This document shows, piece by piece, positions 9,595 through 19,904 of a DNA stretch of 64,000 bases. How positions within the stretch are numbered: the first letter of the stretch is position 1; each line of letters opens with the position of its first letter. The translations under genes were made by a program, and so were the position numbers. Source of the DNA: Rhodopirellula baltica (GTDB lineage: Bacteria > Planctomycetota > Planctomycetia > Pirellulales > Pirellulaceae); assembly GCA_002901265.1 (NCBI GenBank), contig PPHI01000095.1, forward strand, positions 1-64,000, in the 5' to 3' direction. Below the pieces are notes generated by a model that was given only the letters and a program-made list of their open reading frames with translations, was not told the origin of the DNA and ran no database searches.

Positions 9595-9843
9595 ATCGTT
9601 GTCTTTCGGCAGTTTCCGCCTCGCGTGGTGGAACGAACCTCAGGAAAAAAAGTGATTCTGCGGGAATTCCTCGCAATCGCATCCACGCTATCGTCATTCC
9701 CAGACGCTCAGGCCAGTCCGTCCTATCCGGTCCGCAGCGAATGGACTGATTGACGAATTGCCAGGCATGGGAACAACAGTATGTTATCGAACTCAAATTA
9801 ACCGCGAAACGCCGTAAATTCCGACACTCCGCAATTCTCCAAA

Positions 9844-11292
9844 ATGACCCAAACTGCCTCGCCATCCGCCGATACCCCGTACCAAAATCCTCTGATCGAG
9901 CGCTACGCTTCTCGCGAAATGGCAACCCTTTGGGGGCCGCAGCGTCGGTTTCGAACTTGGCGAGACATGTGGATCGCCCTCGCTGAAAGCGAACAAGAAC
10001 TGGGAATCGACATCAGCGACGCTCAACTGGACGAGCTCCGCAAATTTCGCACCGAATTAAATCTCGACGTGGCGAAGGAGTACGAGCGAATCCGCCGCCA
10101 TGACGTCATGGCTCACGTCGAAGCCTACGGTGATCAGTGCCCCAATGCCAAAGGGATTATTCACTTGGGGGCAACCAGTTGCTTCATCACCGATAACGCC
10201 GACGTGATTTTGATCCGTGACGCGATGCAGTTGGTCGCCCGTCGACTCGCCGCCACCATCGACGCGATGGCCACCTTTGCGGCCCAGCAGCGTGCCCTAC
10301 CCTGCCTGGGTTTCACTCACCTTCAACCTGCACAGCCGACCACTATCGGGAAACGCTGCACGCTTTGGACGTACGATTTGGTGCTAGACCTTCAGGAAGT
10401 CGAGCATCGCTTGAAGACACTTTGTGCTCGCAGTGCGAAAGGCACCACCGGGACGCAGGCGAGCTTCTTGCAGCTGTTCGGCGGCGACCACGACAAGGTT
10501 CGCAAGCTGGAACGTCGTGTCGCAGAAAAAATGGGCTTCGAGCAGGTCTACTCCGTGACCGGTCAGACCTATCCACGAAAAGTCGACGCGCAACTTTTGG
10601 ATGCACTCAGCGGCATCGCACAAAGCTTGCACAAGATTGCCACCGACGTGCGTTTGCTGGCCAGCCGCAAGGAGGTCGAAGAGCCGATCGAAAAGCATCA
10701 AATCGGTTCGTCGGCGATGCCGTACAAACGCAACCCAATGCGTAGCGAACGAATTTGTGCGTTGACTCGCTACGTGATCAGCTTGCAAAGCAGCCCTGCG
10801 ATGACGGCCGCAACGCAGTGGATGGAACGCACGTTGGACGACAGCGCGAACCGCCGTCTGGTCATCCCACAAGCGTTTTTGGCGATCGATGCTTCACTGG
10901 TGTTGATGCAAAATATCGCCAGCGGTTTCGTGGTCTATCCGAAGACCGTGACGCATAACTTGGCCAAAGAGCTGCCGTACATGGAAACCGAAAACATCAT
11001 GATGCGTGCGGTCGAAGCTGGCGGAGATCGCCAGGACTTGCATGAGCGGATTCGTGTTCACAGCCGCGAGGTTGCCGAACGCGTCAACGCCGAAGGCTTG
11101 CCCAATGATATGATCGAGCGATTGAAGAACGACCCCGCGTTCTCGGCGGTCGAATTCAGCAATGAAATCAACCCGCTTGATTTCGTCGGGCGGGCGCCTG
11201 AGCAAGTTGACGAGTTCATCGCCGAACAGATCGAGCCGATCCGCAAACGTTACAGCGATGGCGATTCGTTAAGCGTCGAAGTCACCGTCTAG
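9844..11292 (+). CDS. purB: Adenylosuccinate lyase
   Basis: It catalyses two fumarate-releasing steps of purine synthesis (SAICAR to AICAR, adenylosuccinate to AMP). The fumarase/aspartase superfamily signature is clear at [15 protein letters not shown] (about residues 289-303), with [12 protein letters not shown] and a catalytic His region in [12 protein letters not shown] upstream. At 482 residues it is of the longer, eukaryote-like form. Start ATG at 9844. It stands alone, with a hairpin between it and convergent ppk1. Confidence 0.96.
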   Translation: MTQTASPSADTPYQNPLIERYASREMATLWGPQRRFRTWRDMWIALAESEQELGIDISDAQLDELRKFRTELNLDVAKEYERIRRHDVMAHVEAYGDQCPNAKGIIHLGATSCFITDNADVILIRDAMQLVARRLAATIDAMATFAAQQRALPCLGFTHLQPAQPTTIGKRCTLWTYDLVLDLQEVEHRLKTLCARSAKGTTGTQASFLQLFGGDHDKVRKLERRVAEKMGFEQVYSVTGQTYPRKVDAQLLDALSGIAQSLHKIATDVRLLASRKEVEEPIEKHQIGSSAMPYKRNPMRSERICALTRYVISLQSSPAMTAATQWMERTLDDSANRRLVIPQAFLAIDASLVLMQNIASGFVVYPKTVTHNLAKELPYMETENIMMRAVEAGGDRQDLHERIRVHSREVAERVNAEGLPNDMIERLKNDPAFSAVEFSNEINPLDFVGRAPEQVDEFIAEQIEPIRKRYSDGDSLSVEVTV

Positions 11293-11311
11293 CTTGCTTG
11301 GTTACGAATAA

Positions 11312-11335
11312 ACCGTGGGGACGCACCCCCACGGT
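11312..11335. terminator. Hairpin between convergent purB and ppk1
   Basis: A perfect 9-bp stem, ACCGTGGGG (11312-11320) with CCCCACGGT (11327-11335), and a 6-base loop. It lies between two convergent stop codons and could serve both strands. There is no T run on either side, so it is not a textbook intrinsic terminator. Confidence 0.55.
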
Positions 11336-11352
11336 GGAGCTTATGGCTGGAC

Positions 11353-13602
11353 TTATTCGCCCGCTCGAATCGGTCGAAACGTTGTTCGCCGGTGGGCATC
11401 AGCTTTTTGCCACTGTTCAACAACTTCTTCGTAAAGTACTCGCTGCGAACGCAGTTCAGGGTGCTTGCCGGCTTTAGCGAGTTTGTACTCGCCGCTGGAG
11501 TTCATCAGCCATGCGTTGGTGTTGTCTTGGAAATACGTCGCCAAGACTTCTTTCAGTCGTTGGCTGCATGCAGCGTCACTGACAGGGACTAACAGTTCTA
11601 CGCGTCGATCAAGGTTACGCGGCATCCAGTCTGCGCTGCTAATAAAGAGCTTCTCGTCGCCGCCTTGATGGAACTTTAGAATCCGAGCGTGTTCAAGGAA
11701 TCGATCGACGATCGAGACAACTTTGATCGTTTCACTCAGCCCTTTGACGCCTGGGCGAAGGCAGCATTGTCCGCGCACGTTCAGGCGGATTTCGACGCCC
11801 GCCCGACTGGCTCTGTAAAGCGCGTCGATGACTTGGGTATCGACCAACGCATTCAGCTTCGCGGTGATCTTGCCGCGTCCGCCTTGCAGGCACCGACTGG
11901 TTTCGCCTTCGATCAGATCGAGGATCCGTTTTCGTATTCCGGTCGGTGCGGCGGCGAGTTCTTCCATTGCACGCGGCTGGCTGGCGCCTGTGATGGCATT
12001 GAAGAACGTCGTCGCGTCATGGCCCAATACCTCGTCGCTGGTCAGCAGCGAGATGTCACCATAAAGCTTCGATGTGACCTCGTTATAGTTCCCTGTGCCG
12101 AAATGCATGTAGCGGACGACGCCGGTTTGTTCGCGGCGGACGATGATGCAGATCTTGGCGTGGGTTTTCAGCCCGTGAATGCCATAGATGACCTGCACGC
12201 CGGCCCGTTCCATCTCGCGTGCCCATTCGATGTTTCGGGCTTCGTCAAAGCGGGCTTTGAGTTCGACAATCGCGGTGACGTACTTGCCGCGTTCTGCTGC
12301 GCGTTCCAAAGCCGCAACGACGGGGCTGTTTTTGCTGGTACGGTACAAGACCTGTTTGATCGCCAGTACGTCGGGATCGACAGCAGCTTCCTCGATCAGT
12401 CGCACGACCGAATCGAATCGCTCGTAAGGGTGCACTAACAACAGGTCGCCCTCGGCGATCGTCGAAAACATTTTTTCTTCGGGATCGATCCGTGGGTGCG
12501 GCTTGGCGGGCCAAGGTTCGTCACGCAGGTGGTCAAAGCCTTCGATGCCATGCAGTGCAAACAGAAAACTCAGGTCGATCGGTCCGTCGATGGGGTAGAG
12601 GTCTTCTTCATGAAGCTGATGTGCGGTGCGCAAGAACTCGACGGCTTCTTCGCTTGCCGAGGACCAGTACTCCAGTCGCACCGGTCGCGAGTAACGGCGG
12701 TTTTCCAAGACTTCTTCCATGCCGCCCAGCAAATCGCTCGCTTCGTCTTCACGAAGTTCGATGTCGGCGTTGCGGGTCAGCCGAAACGCGAAGCACTCTT
12801 CAACATGACGGCCGGGGAAAAAATCCGCGACGAAGTGAGTGACAAGGTTTTCCAGCAGGATGTATCCGTGACGACTGTCCCCGGTAATCGACATCACGCG
12901 CGGGATTGCTTTGCCGATCGGGATCAACGCGTATTCGGAAGTCAGCTGGTCATCATCGCCCGCTTCGGAAACGGTGTCCGGACGAACGTTCGCCGCACCC
13001 AATCGAGACTTAGGATCCTTGGTCAATCGGACCAGGACGTTCAGTCCCAGTCCCGGCAAAAGCGGAAAACGTTCCAGTGTGACTGCTTGCGGCGAGAGCA
13101 CCGGAAAGACATCGTCTTGGAACCGATTCAGTGCGGTATGAAACGCGGTTTCGCCTTCACGATCCAAGTCGACTTGGTGAATCCCGGCGGCTTCCATTTT
13201 GGGAAGCACCGAATCGCGGAAGACTTCGTACTGCCGCGAGACAATTTCATGACCTTTCTTGGCGACGGCTTGCAATTGCTCCACAGCGACCATCCCGGCC
13301 GGGTCGCGGTTGCCGGGATTGCGTTGATGAAGGATTTTTAGACCGCCGACCCGCACCATCATGAACTCGTCCAAGTTCGAGCTGGTGATCGCCAGGAATT
13401 TACCGCGTTCCAAAATAGGCAACGCGTCATTGGCGGCTTGGGCGAGAACGCGTTCGTTGAAGGCCAGCCAAGTCAATTCGCGATTGAGGAACCGATCGTC
13501 CGGCAGCGGCTCGTTCACCGCAGCTTGCGGCGATTTTTGACGGGCTGATTGGCTTGCCGCCGGCTTCTCTTTGGCCGCTTTGTCTTTTTCACCCTTTGGC
13601 AC
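11353..13602 (-). CDS. ppk1: Polyphosphate kinase 1
   Basis: It makes long-chain polyphosphate reversibly from ATP. The 749-residue protein has all PPK1 regions: an N-terminal domain with RFLNRELTWLAFNERVL, a head domain, and two phospholipase-D-like catalytic domains. The histidine that is autophosphorylated lies in VIYGIHGLKTHAKICII, with HFGTGNYNEVTSKLYGDI following. It is slightly longer than usual because of a charged Lys/Ala-rich N-terminal tail. The start is GTG at 13602. It is convergent with purB. Confidence 0.96.
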   Translation of the reverse strand: MPKGEKDKAAKEKPAASQSARQKSPQAAVNEPLPDDRFLNRELTWLAFNERVLAQAANDALPILERGKFLAITSSNLDEFMMVRVGGLKILHQRNPGNRDPAGMVAVEQLQAVAKKGHEIVSRQYEVFRDSVLPKMEAAGIHQVDLDREGETAFHTALNRFQDDVFPVLSPQAVTLERFPLLPGLGLNVLVRLTKDPKSRLGAANVRPDTVSEAGDDDQLTSEYALIPIGKAIPRVMSITGDSRHGYILLENLVTHFVADFFPGRHVEECFAFRLTRNADIELREDEASDLLGGMEEVLENRRYSRPVRLEYWSSASEEAVEFLRTAHQLHEEDLYPIDGPIDLSFLFALHGIEGFDHLRDEPWPAKPHPRIDPEEKMFSTIAEGDLLLVHPYERFDSVVRLIEEAAVDPDVLAIKQVLYRTSKNSPVVAALERAAERGKYVTAIVELKARFDEARNIEWAREMERAGVQVIYGIHGLKTHAKICIIVRREQTGVVRYMHFGTGNYNEVTSKLYGDISLLTSDEVLGHDATTFFNAITGASQPRAMEELAAAPTGIRKRILDLIEGETSRCLQGGRGKITAKLNALVDTQVIDALYRASRAGVEIRLNVRGQCCLRPGVKGLSETIKVVSIVDRFLEHARILKFHQGGDEKLFISSADWMPRNLDRRVELLVPVSDAACSQRLKEVLATYFQDNTNAWLMNSSGEYKLAKAGKHPELRSQRVLYEEVVEQWQKADAHRRTTFRPIRAGE

Positions 13603-13692
13603 TCGATTCCCCTGCGCAGTCAGACGACGTGTGGGCGGCGAAGCCGCAAAGGCGTACCGCCGATCGCATCCGTCGCTTGAATTGAAATAGGA

Positions 13693-14790
13693 TCAGGATT
13701 CGCTGCTGTCAGGATCGGTTGGCGTTTCGAATGCGGCTTCGTCTTCGCTGACGATGTCCTCAGGGGTATCCGCGGCACCGAAAAGGATCCGGAACGCCTT
13801 GGGGTAGAAATCTTTGCCGTAGCTGAGCTCACCACCTTGGTGTCCGACCAATCCGACCAGAACGGCGATCAGCAGCAGACCTGATTTCCAAATTTTGGCT
13901 TTCGACGGGTCTTGGCGACGCAGTCCGGACAGCGCGATCAACGCAAACACGACCGACAGTACCGTCACGATAACGCCACTCCATCGATGCCAGAAGACCT
14001 CGCTGTCAAAATCGACTTTGGTCCATGACCCGTAGCCTTCTTCGACGGCAAATGACCAGCCCATCGCGGTTGACGCGATTGCCGTCAATGAACCGATCAG
14101 CAAACATGCCAATGGGACTTGAGTACCAATCGCGGGCCATTTCCAACCGAGCACAACGAACGCACCGCCGAGCAGAAACAACGCGATTGGGAAGTGGACG
14201 GTAGCTGGGTGAAAGAACCCTTGGAACGACCAGACTCGCTCGACCAAAGACTTTTCCGAGTCATCGCCTTGGGGGGCTTCGAGGTCGGTTTCCAACATCT
14301 CCTCCAGCGGCGTCGCCGAGACCGTCACGCCCTCAGGCCAGTTGGCGCCTTCATTGATCCAGACACGGATCATGGCCAATTCGGCTGGCAACAACGGACC
14401 GCCCTTCGCTGGCGGCGGCATCATCATGTCTGGATCATCGGACAACATGTAATCAGCAAACATCGTGCTTAATTCGGCGTCACCCGGTTCTAGATAACTG
14501 AGTACCGTTTCGGCATCATCGATGCGGAAGTCAGCCTTGGCTTCCTTCGCATTGTGGCATTCAAAGCACCGTGCAATAAAGATTGGCCGAATGTCTCGCT
14601 CGAAGTCCATGACATGGCCGTCTTCGTTAAGAGGCACACGGTCTTGTGCGGTTGCCAGATTGCAAACGATCCCAAGGCATGCGATTGCTACGATCGGTCG
14701 AAACCAATGCAAAACAACTGAAGGTGTGTGGGCGACACGAGCTTGAAATGCACGGGCTCGAAATACACGGGTGTTGAATTCTGATGGCAT
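13693..14790 (-). CDS. Planctomycete-type cytochrome c domain + DUF2231 membrane protein
   Basis: A signal-like hydrophobic segment is followed by one c-type heme motif CFECH in RCFECHNAKEAKADFRID, with MMPPP as a candidate axial Met region; this matches the planctomycete PSCyt1-type domain. The C-terminal half holds four hydrophobic helices starting at FHPATVHFPIALFLLGG, the DUF2231 membrane domain. A role as a membrane-bound electron carrier is inferred. Length 365 residues, start ATG at 14790. It lies 90 bases downstream of ppk1 on the same strand. Confidence 0.85.
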   Translation of the reverse strand: MPSEFNTRVFRARAFQARVAHTPSVVLHWFRPIVAIACLGIVCNLATAQDRVPLNEDGHVMDFERDIRPIFIARCFECHNAKEAKADFRIDDAETVLSYLEPGDAELSTMFADYMLSDDPDMMMPPPAKGGPLLPAELAMIRVWINEGANWPEGVTVSATPLEEMLETDLEAPQGDDSEKSLVERVWSFQGFFHPATVHFPIALFLLGGAFVVLGWKWPAIGTQVPLACLLIGSLTAIASTAMGWSFAVEEGYGSWTKVDFDSEVFWHRWSGVIVTVLSVVFALIALSGLRRQDPSKAKIWKSGLLLIAVLVGLVGHQGGELSYGKDFYPKAFRILFGAADTPEDIVSEDEAAFETPTDPDSSES

Positions 14791-15115
14791 CGTATGACTC
14801 CGATTCTGGAAACCGCGTCGCGATCGACGGGACGCACCGCACCCGTGGATTCCTCGGACATTGAAGTGTGAGGTGGGATAGACGGCCGTTTGCGGCTTGA
14901 AAGGTGGGACGGATCGCTCTAGTTCCCTAGATCAATCGTGGTCACATTATGCCATAGATGGTCAAACAAAAAATGCGACCACCACCGATTCACCGGCAAA
15001 AATCCGTACTCATCACAAACCTGTCCCGGCACGGCTGTGACATTGGGCGTTTGGCTGAAACTGATGGCCAGCTGATTGAGAAGAGTTGCCAGCCAAAACC
15101 GGTCGGACGGCAGGA
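14791..15115. other. 325-bp gene-free spacer
   Basis: I see no ORF with coding character and no RNA gene. An AT-rich stretch around 14940-14980 contains CATAAT on the - strand upstream of the cytochrome gene, but no convincing -35 box at normal spacing, so it is at best a weak promoter candidate. Confidence 0.4.
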
Positions 15116-15832
15116 CTAGCTGGGCTCTTTGGCTTCGACGTTCAAGCCATGAAACGCGCTTCCGATACCGAGACGATTGATCTCGTTCTTCACCGAGACC
15201 TTGTCTGCGGTATGCAGTGTTTCGACAACTTCATCGGCAAGCAATTGTGCGAAGGCCGCTTTGGCTTCGAGTTTCAACTGTTGTAGCTGCGACTGATCTG
15301 GACGCGTTCCCGTTTTGCCTTCGACTAGCTGGGCGAGTTCATCCGGAGTCACTTTCGAATTGATCGTGCTCGTCCACAAGATCGTGTAAAGCGGACGGCT
15401 TCGGTCCTGGTGTTCTTGACGTTCCAGTGCCCGCCAAGCTCGTTCGAGCAGCCCGTCGCGCCACAGCAGCAGCCACTTTTTAGAATCCGGTGTAAGCGCG
15501 GCGCACTGTTGGTTGATCGCGTCTTCGTCCAGATCACCCCGTTCGGTCAGCCGTGCTTTCGCGCAAGACCGGACAGCCTTGGCCAAATAATCCCGGAGGT
15601 GACCTTTGCGGTGTTCACCAAATCCCGCAGACACCAAATGGGTCAGCAGAATTCTCAACGCCTGATCGGCCTCTTGCTCTGAACCAAGTGTCTTGATCAG
15701 CAGTCGTCGCATCGGCGTGAGATAGCGAAGCACAAAACCGGCGGCGCTTTCGGCTTCCGTCCAGGTGTGGCTCGATCGAATCAGGTTGACGCTGCTGCGC
15801 GCCGCTGCGGTAGAAGAGGTCTGCATCGACAT
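15116..15832 (-). CDS. Sigma-factor-like protein of unknown function
   Basis: A soluble, helical 238-residue protein. The N-terminal part (FVLRYLTPMRRLLIKTLGS, then a segment of the form EADQALRILLTHLV) resembles region 2 of planctomycete ECF-like sigma factors, and a later stretch (VTPDELAQLVEGKTG) could be a helix-turn-helix. Key ECF residues are not well kept, so this could be a sigma relative that has lost promoter recognition, or an unrelated helical protein. It stands alone; the nearest same-strand gene is over 300 bases away. Confidence 0.6.
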   Translation of the reverse strand: MSMQTSSTAAARSSVNLIRSSHTWTEAESAAGFVLRYLTPMRRLLIKTLGSEQEADQALRILLTHLVSAGFGEHRKGHLRDYLAKAVRSCAKARLTERGDLDEDAINQQCAALTPDSKKWLLLWRDGLLERAWRALERQEHQDRSRPLYTILWTSTINSKVTPDELAQLVEGKTGTRPDQSQLQQLKLEAKAAFAQLLADEVVETLHTADKVSVKNEINRLGIGSAFHGLNVEAKEPS

Positions 15833-16098
15833 ACCCCACAGTATAGCTATTGTGAAAAGGAAACGAAGCCCTTGTGTCCTTTTGCGGGGGTGGGGCGAGA
15901 TTTGTCGATTCGGTTCGAGCGGTTTGTCCTCGGAGGGTTCCCCGCCTTCGGATTTGCCGAATTCCCCTCATGGTGTAAGGGACAATTGACCTGAGCAGGT
16001 TTTAGCGAGATGCTGTGCATGACCGAATAAGTCACCGGGCGTGCCCAGGCGGAGCGTCCATCTGATTTCGAATTCTTGTCGCAAAAGAAGAATGCTCC

Positions 16099-17061
16099 GT
16101 GACGCGTACGCCCATCAACGAATTGACCGACGGCTTTGCGATTGATCAGCCGTTCCGATTGGCCGACAAACAACTTCGCGTCAATCGGCAAGGCGGCAAA
16201 TACCTGCTGCTAAAACTGGCCGACCGTACAGGCAGCATCATTGCGATGATGTGGAATGTCGAGGACTCGGACTACGAGGACCTGGAACGCGGCGGATACA
16301 TCCACGGTCGTGGTCGCACCCAAGTTCACCAAGGTGCCTTGCAGGTGATTTTGACCGACATCGAATCTCTCGACGAACAAGAGGTCGACCTGCAAGACTT
16401 CGAACAGTTCGACGCGGCGGCGTCGGACACCGCGATCGATGAGCTGCGTCAACTGATCGATGGGATGAGCAACGTTTACTTGCGGGGATTGGGACAGTCC
16501 TGGCTTGCTGATGATGCCTTCGTCGCCCGATTAAAAGTCGCGACTGCCGCAGTTTCCAATCACCACGCCTACCCGGGCGGACTGCTTCGTCACACCGTGG
16601 ACTTGATGCAACTTTGCCAGTTCGTGGGACCACGGTATCCGCGATTGGATGTCGAGCTATTGATGTTTGGGGCGTTCTTGCACGACCTTGGCAAGATCGA
16701 AGAGATCTCGGCCAGCGGCGAACTGACCTACACCGATCGTGGCCAACTGGTCGGCCACATCGTGATCGGAATCCAAATGCTGGACGCCGCCGTCAAACAG
16801 TACGAAAGCGACTCGGGGAACGAGTTCCCCGTTGATTTGAAAATCCAACTCGAGCACCTGATCGTTTCACACCACGGGCAACTCGAATACGGCAGCCCGC
16901 GTCTGCCCTCTACCCTCGAAGCGATCACGCTGCATCACTTGGACAATATGGATGCCAAGATCACTTCGTTTACTAGCTTGATCGAGTCGGATCTGACCAA
17001 CAGCGAAAACTGGACGAGCTATCATCCTTCGATTGGCCGAAAACTTTGGAAGAAGCAGTGA
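16099..17061 (+). CDS. OB-fold and HD-domain 3'-5' exoribonuclease-like protein (YhaM type)
   Basis: The N-terminal OB-fold nucleic-acid-binding domain (about residues 12-100, with [14 protein letters not shown]) is followed by an HD metal-dependent phosphohydrolase domain. The HD residues are visible in [27 protein letters not shown] and [12 protein letters not shown]. YhaM of Bacillus has this architecture and trims RNA from the 3' end. The start is a GTG at 16099. Its stop overlaps the GTG start of queC (GTGA), so the two are translationally coupled although their known functions differ. Confidence 0.85.
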   Translation: MTRTPINELTDGFAIDQPFRLADKQLRVNRQGGKYLLLKLADRTGSIIAMMWNVEDSDYEDLERGGYIHGRGRTQVHQGALQVILTDIESLDEQEVDLQDFEQFDAAASDTAIDELRQLIDGMSNVYLRGLGQSWLADDAFVARLKVATAAVSNHHAYPGGLLRHTVDLMQLCQFVGPRYPRLDVELLMFGAFLHDLGKIEEISASGELTYTDRGQLVGHIVIGIQMLDAAVKQYESDSGNEFPVDLKIQLEHLIVSHHGQLEYGSPRLPSTLEAITLHHLDNMDAKITSFTSLIESDLTNSENWTSYHPSIGRKLWKKQ

Positions 17062-17750
17062 GCGAACAACGACCTGCCGTTGTCTTGTTGTCTGGCGGTT
17101 TGGACAGTGCGACTTGTTTGGCAATCGCCAAGCAAGACGGGTTTGACGTCCACGCCATCAGCTTTCGCTATGGACAACGCCACGAATATGAACTGCAGCG
17201 TGCCCAGAAGCTCGCCGAACAGTTCTCTATCGCGTCACATCACATCGTCGACATCAATCTGTCACAGTTCGGCGGTTCGGCCCTGACCGACGCTTCGATC
17301 GTTGTCCCCAAGTCGGACTCGGTCGACCAGATCGGCAGCGAAATCCCTGTGACCTACGTCCCGGCACGCAACACCGTTTTTCTGTCGCTTGCCTTGGCGA
17401 TGGCCGAAACGATTCACGCATTGGACATCTTCATCGGTGTCAACGCACTTGATTACAGCGGCTATCCCGATTGCCGGCCCGAATACATCGACGCCTTTTC
17501 AAAGATGGCAAACCTGGCGACAAAGGCCGGTGTCGAAGGCCAAGCGTTGACCATTCACACGCCGCTGATCGATTTGACCAAAGCCCAGATCATCGCCAAA
17601 GGTCTGGCCCTCGGTGTCGATTACTCGATGACGCTTTCGTGCTACGACCCAGGCGAAGGCGGCAAGCCATGCGGAAACTGCGACGCGTGTCTGCTGCGTT
17701 TAAAAGGCTTTAGCGAGAACGGCCTGACCGACCCGTCACTGATCGGCTGA
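17058..17750 (+). CDS. queC: 7-cyano-7-deazaguanine synthase
   Basis: It makes preQ0 from 7-carboxy-7-deazaguanine for queuosine tRNA modification. The ATP-pyrophosphatase loop [13 protein letters not shown] lies at the N-terminus, and the C-terminal zinc site is four Cys in [21 protein letters not shown] prefer the GTG at 17058 over a TTG at 17046, because it places [14 protein letters not shown] at the usual distance and gives a GTGA overlap with the preceding gene. Its 3' end overlaps the convergent gene by 15 bases. queD, queE and queF are not in the window. Confidence 0.94.
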   Translation: MSEQRPAVVLLSGGLDSATCLAIAKQDGFDVHAISFRYGQRHEYELQRAQKLAEQFSIASHHIVDINLSQFGGSALTDASIVVPKSDSVDQIGSEIPVTYVPARNTVFLSLALAMAETIHALDIFIGVNALDYSGYPDCRPEYIDAFSKMANLATKAGVEGQALTIHTPLIDLTKAQIIAKGLALGVDYSMTLSCYDPGEGGKPCGNCDACLLRLKGFSENGLTDPSLIG

Positions 17751-19901
17751 AGCCTTCGAATCATCAACGGGTGATTCTTCAGCGGATGATTCGTTAGCCA
17801 GCGGATCCTCATACGAACGCGGATCTTTCGTTGGCCGCAATTGCCACGTTTCGTTTGGCTGGTCAGGGCGATCGCCCAGCCAAGCCATGCGGATCGCAGA
17901 CATCGGAATTTGGCAGTGTCCGAATTGGGGATGGTCGCCTTCGAATTGATTTTGATCGTAGCGAACGTTGGCGAGCGACAGACGTTCGTTCGCTTGCGTG
18001 ATGATCACCGCTTCGACGTTGATCGATTGACCTTGAAACGTCGGTCCGCTCAGCGATTTTAAACGCACGATCGATCCGATCGAGGTCCTGGGGATGCGCC
18101 GTTCGACTTGGCGGATCTCCATCGTCGCCGCATCTTGATCGAGTCGCAGCAGTCGCCCACGCAGCAAGTCACCTTGTGGCGAGATCAGCAAATGGCTTGG
18201 TGGATTCCCTTTTTGAATCCTGGGAACGCTCAGTGCATAACGCAACGCTTGAGCGCCTGGGGGCGCCATCGGTTGCAACAGAAACTGCCCCATCGCGTCG
18301 TCAGGGATCTGGCAAGGCATCGAGAACTGACCCGCGAAGGACAAGCTTTGATCATTGAACGATTCGAAGGAGCCGCGCATTCGGTCGCCACTTTGCAGTA
18401 CCAACGTCGGCTGGAATGATGCGTTGGAATCGCTGCCCTGGGGATCCATTGCGAATTCGATTCGCGACTCAGGATTCGCCAGCACGCCGACGACGTCGTC
18501 CAACATCGGGCAGCGTAGATCGATCAGTCCCGGCGTCGTCTTGGGGGCAACCAGCTGCCCAACCAATCGTTGTTCTCCGTTTCGCAGTTGAACACCAGGA
18601 CTCGGTTTCAGGTGCTTGGCGACGCCAATGATTCGTCGAATTTGCGAAGGATCAATTTGGAACGACTGACCAAATCGATTGACGATCACTACTTTGCCGT
18701 CTTCCGATTTTTGCAGTTGGCCACGCAAGCGGGTTTGGTCCAGAAGCGTGATTTCGCAGGCGTTGGCGGGATCGACGGCACGGCCAAAACCGATCGAACG
18801 GATGTCTGCCAAATCAACTTCGCCGGATGCGATGGCATGATCGATCGTCGTGTCATCGCGAAGTTTCGTTTGTGCGTTTGGCAGTTCGGCTGGCTCGTCC
18901 GATTGGCCATCCCAACGCATCACTTCCATCCGCTTTACACGAATCGCATCGCCGCGGTTGGTCAGCGTGAGTGACTGGCGAATCGCCGGAACGGCTTCGT
19001 GGAGTTCTGCACGCCCGACTTCGATACCGCCAGACAGGGCAACGAATCGTCCCTCGCGTTGGTCGACGCGAAATTCCAGCCACAGACGATTGGGGTTGGT
19101 TAGCGGAAACACCGCCACGTCGGCAATACTCGCATTTCCACGAACGAGCGAAACGCTGCTGCCGAACCATTCGGCGTGTGTGACCAGTTGTTCTTCAGGC
19201 GATCGTGATACCGATCCGCCCAATCGAAAACGACTCCCCTGCCCTGCCCCGCTGTCAGCACGATCACCGAGGGCAAGTTGCAAGTTCGCCTCGCCAAGGC
19301 ACTCGATATCAACCAGCAATCTGAATCGCTCGGGCAACTGCAAACGGCTGACCATCGATCCGGGCTGATCGCCGATCAAATGACCCGAATCAAATCGCCA
19401 TCCGGGTTGAAGCTCGAAACGGTATGGCAGCGACGAAAGTGAAGCGACACGTTGTGGCACGTCGACCAAGCGACGCAAGCTGACCAGTTGTTCTCGCCCA
19501 ATGGTGATCGCCCCGAGAGCTGGCGAATCGATTTGAATCGCGTCGGCGTTCCACTGGTTGATTCGACCGACGAGTTGACTGTCATCGACCAGTCGTGCCG
19601 CAAAGCTGTCTTGATCGAATTCGTTGCTCGCGGTTGACGGCGTCACCAAGCCTGCTTCCAGCAAGTTTTCGATCGACGATTGGGCCGGGCCGGACAGCAG
19701 GTCGCTTTGAAACCCGATCGCATCATCACGGTTTGCTTCGCCAAGCGTCCCGTTGATCACGCTGGTATCCTGGAAATGGAATGTCATCTCCGCTGGACCT
19801 TGTGCGTGCAACGTCGCTGCGAAAAGCGATGCCACGAACTGTGTTGCGATCAACGCGATGCAAATTGAAAGGCCGGTCGATGTCGTTTCTTGCCGCATCA
19901 T
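17736..19901 (-). CDS. Exported beta-rich repeat protein, unknown function
   Basis: A 721-residue protein with a signal peptide (cleavage likely after LHAQ). The mature part appears to contain several diverged copies of a short beta unit of the form 'L.sGDr.rG.l...d...l.f...g....ip...I..I' (for example [38 protein letters not shown] and [18 protein letters not shown]). This suggests a series of small barrels. The C-terminus is acidic and disordered. It begins 3 bases after the stop of the cyclase-fold gene and is the last gene of the moxR operon, so its job probably concerns the same envelope process. Confidence 0.75.
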   Translation of the reverse strand: MMRQETTSTGLSICIALIATQFVASLFAATLHAQGPAEMTFHFQDTSVINGTLGEANRDDAIGFQSDLLSGPAQSSIENLLEAGLVTPSTASNEFDQDSFAARLVDDSQLVGRINQWNADAIQIDSPALGAITIGREQLVSLRRLVDVPQRVASLSSLPYRFELQPGWRFDSGHLIGDQPGSMVSRLQLPERFRLLVDIECLGEANLQLALGDRADSGAGQGSRFRLGGSVSRSPEEQLVTHAEWFGSSVSLVRGNASIADVAVFPLTNPNRLWLEFRVDQREGRFVALSGGIEVGRAELHEAVPAIRQSLTLTNRGDAIRVKRMEVMRWDGQSDEPAELPNAQTKLRDDTTIDHAIASGEVDLADIRSIGFGRAVDPANACEITLLDQTRLRGQLQKSEDGKVVIVNRFGQSFQIDPSQIRRIIGVAKHLKPSPGVQLRNGEQRLVGQLVAPKTTPGLIDLRCPMLDDVVGVLANPESRIEFAMDPQGSDSNASFQPTLVLQSGDRMRGSFESFNDQSLSFAGQFSMPCQIPDDAMGQFLLQPMAPPGAQALRYALSVPRIQKGNPPSHLLISPQGDLLRGRLLRLDQDAATMEIRQVERRIPRTSIGSIVRLKSLSGPTFQGQSINVEAVIITQANERLSLANVRYDQNQFEGDHPQFGHCQIPMSAIRMAWLGDRPDQPNETWQLRPTKDPRSYEDPLANESSAEESPVDDSKASADQ
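19236..19250 (-). repeat. G-rich dispersed motif, copy in the exported repeat protein gene
   Basis: GGGGCAGGGCAGGGG on the - strand. It reads in frame as the start of GAGQG inside the host protein. Confidence 0.8.
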
Positions 19902-19904
19902 TCG

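Noticed and set aside
12496-13341. 281-codon open frame on + inside ppk1
   Set aside because: It is antisense to the fully conserved PPK1 coding sequence and its translation has no recognisable family; it is a shadow frame of a GC-rich gene.
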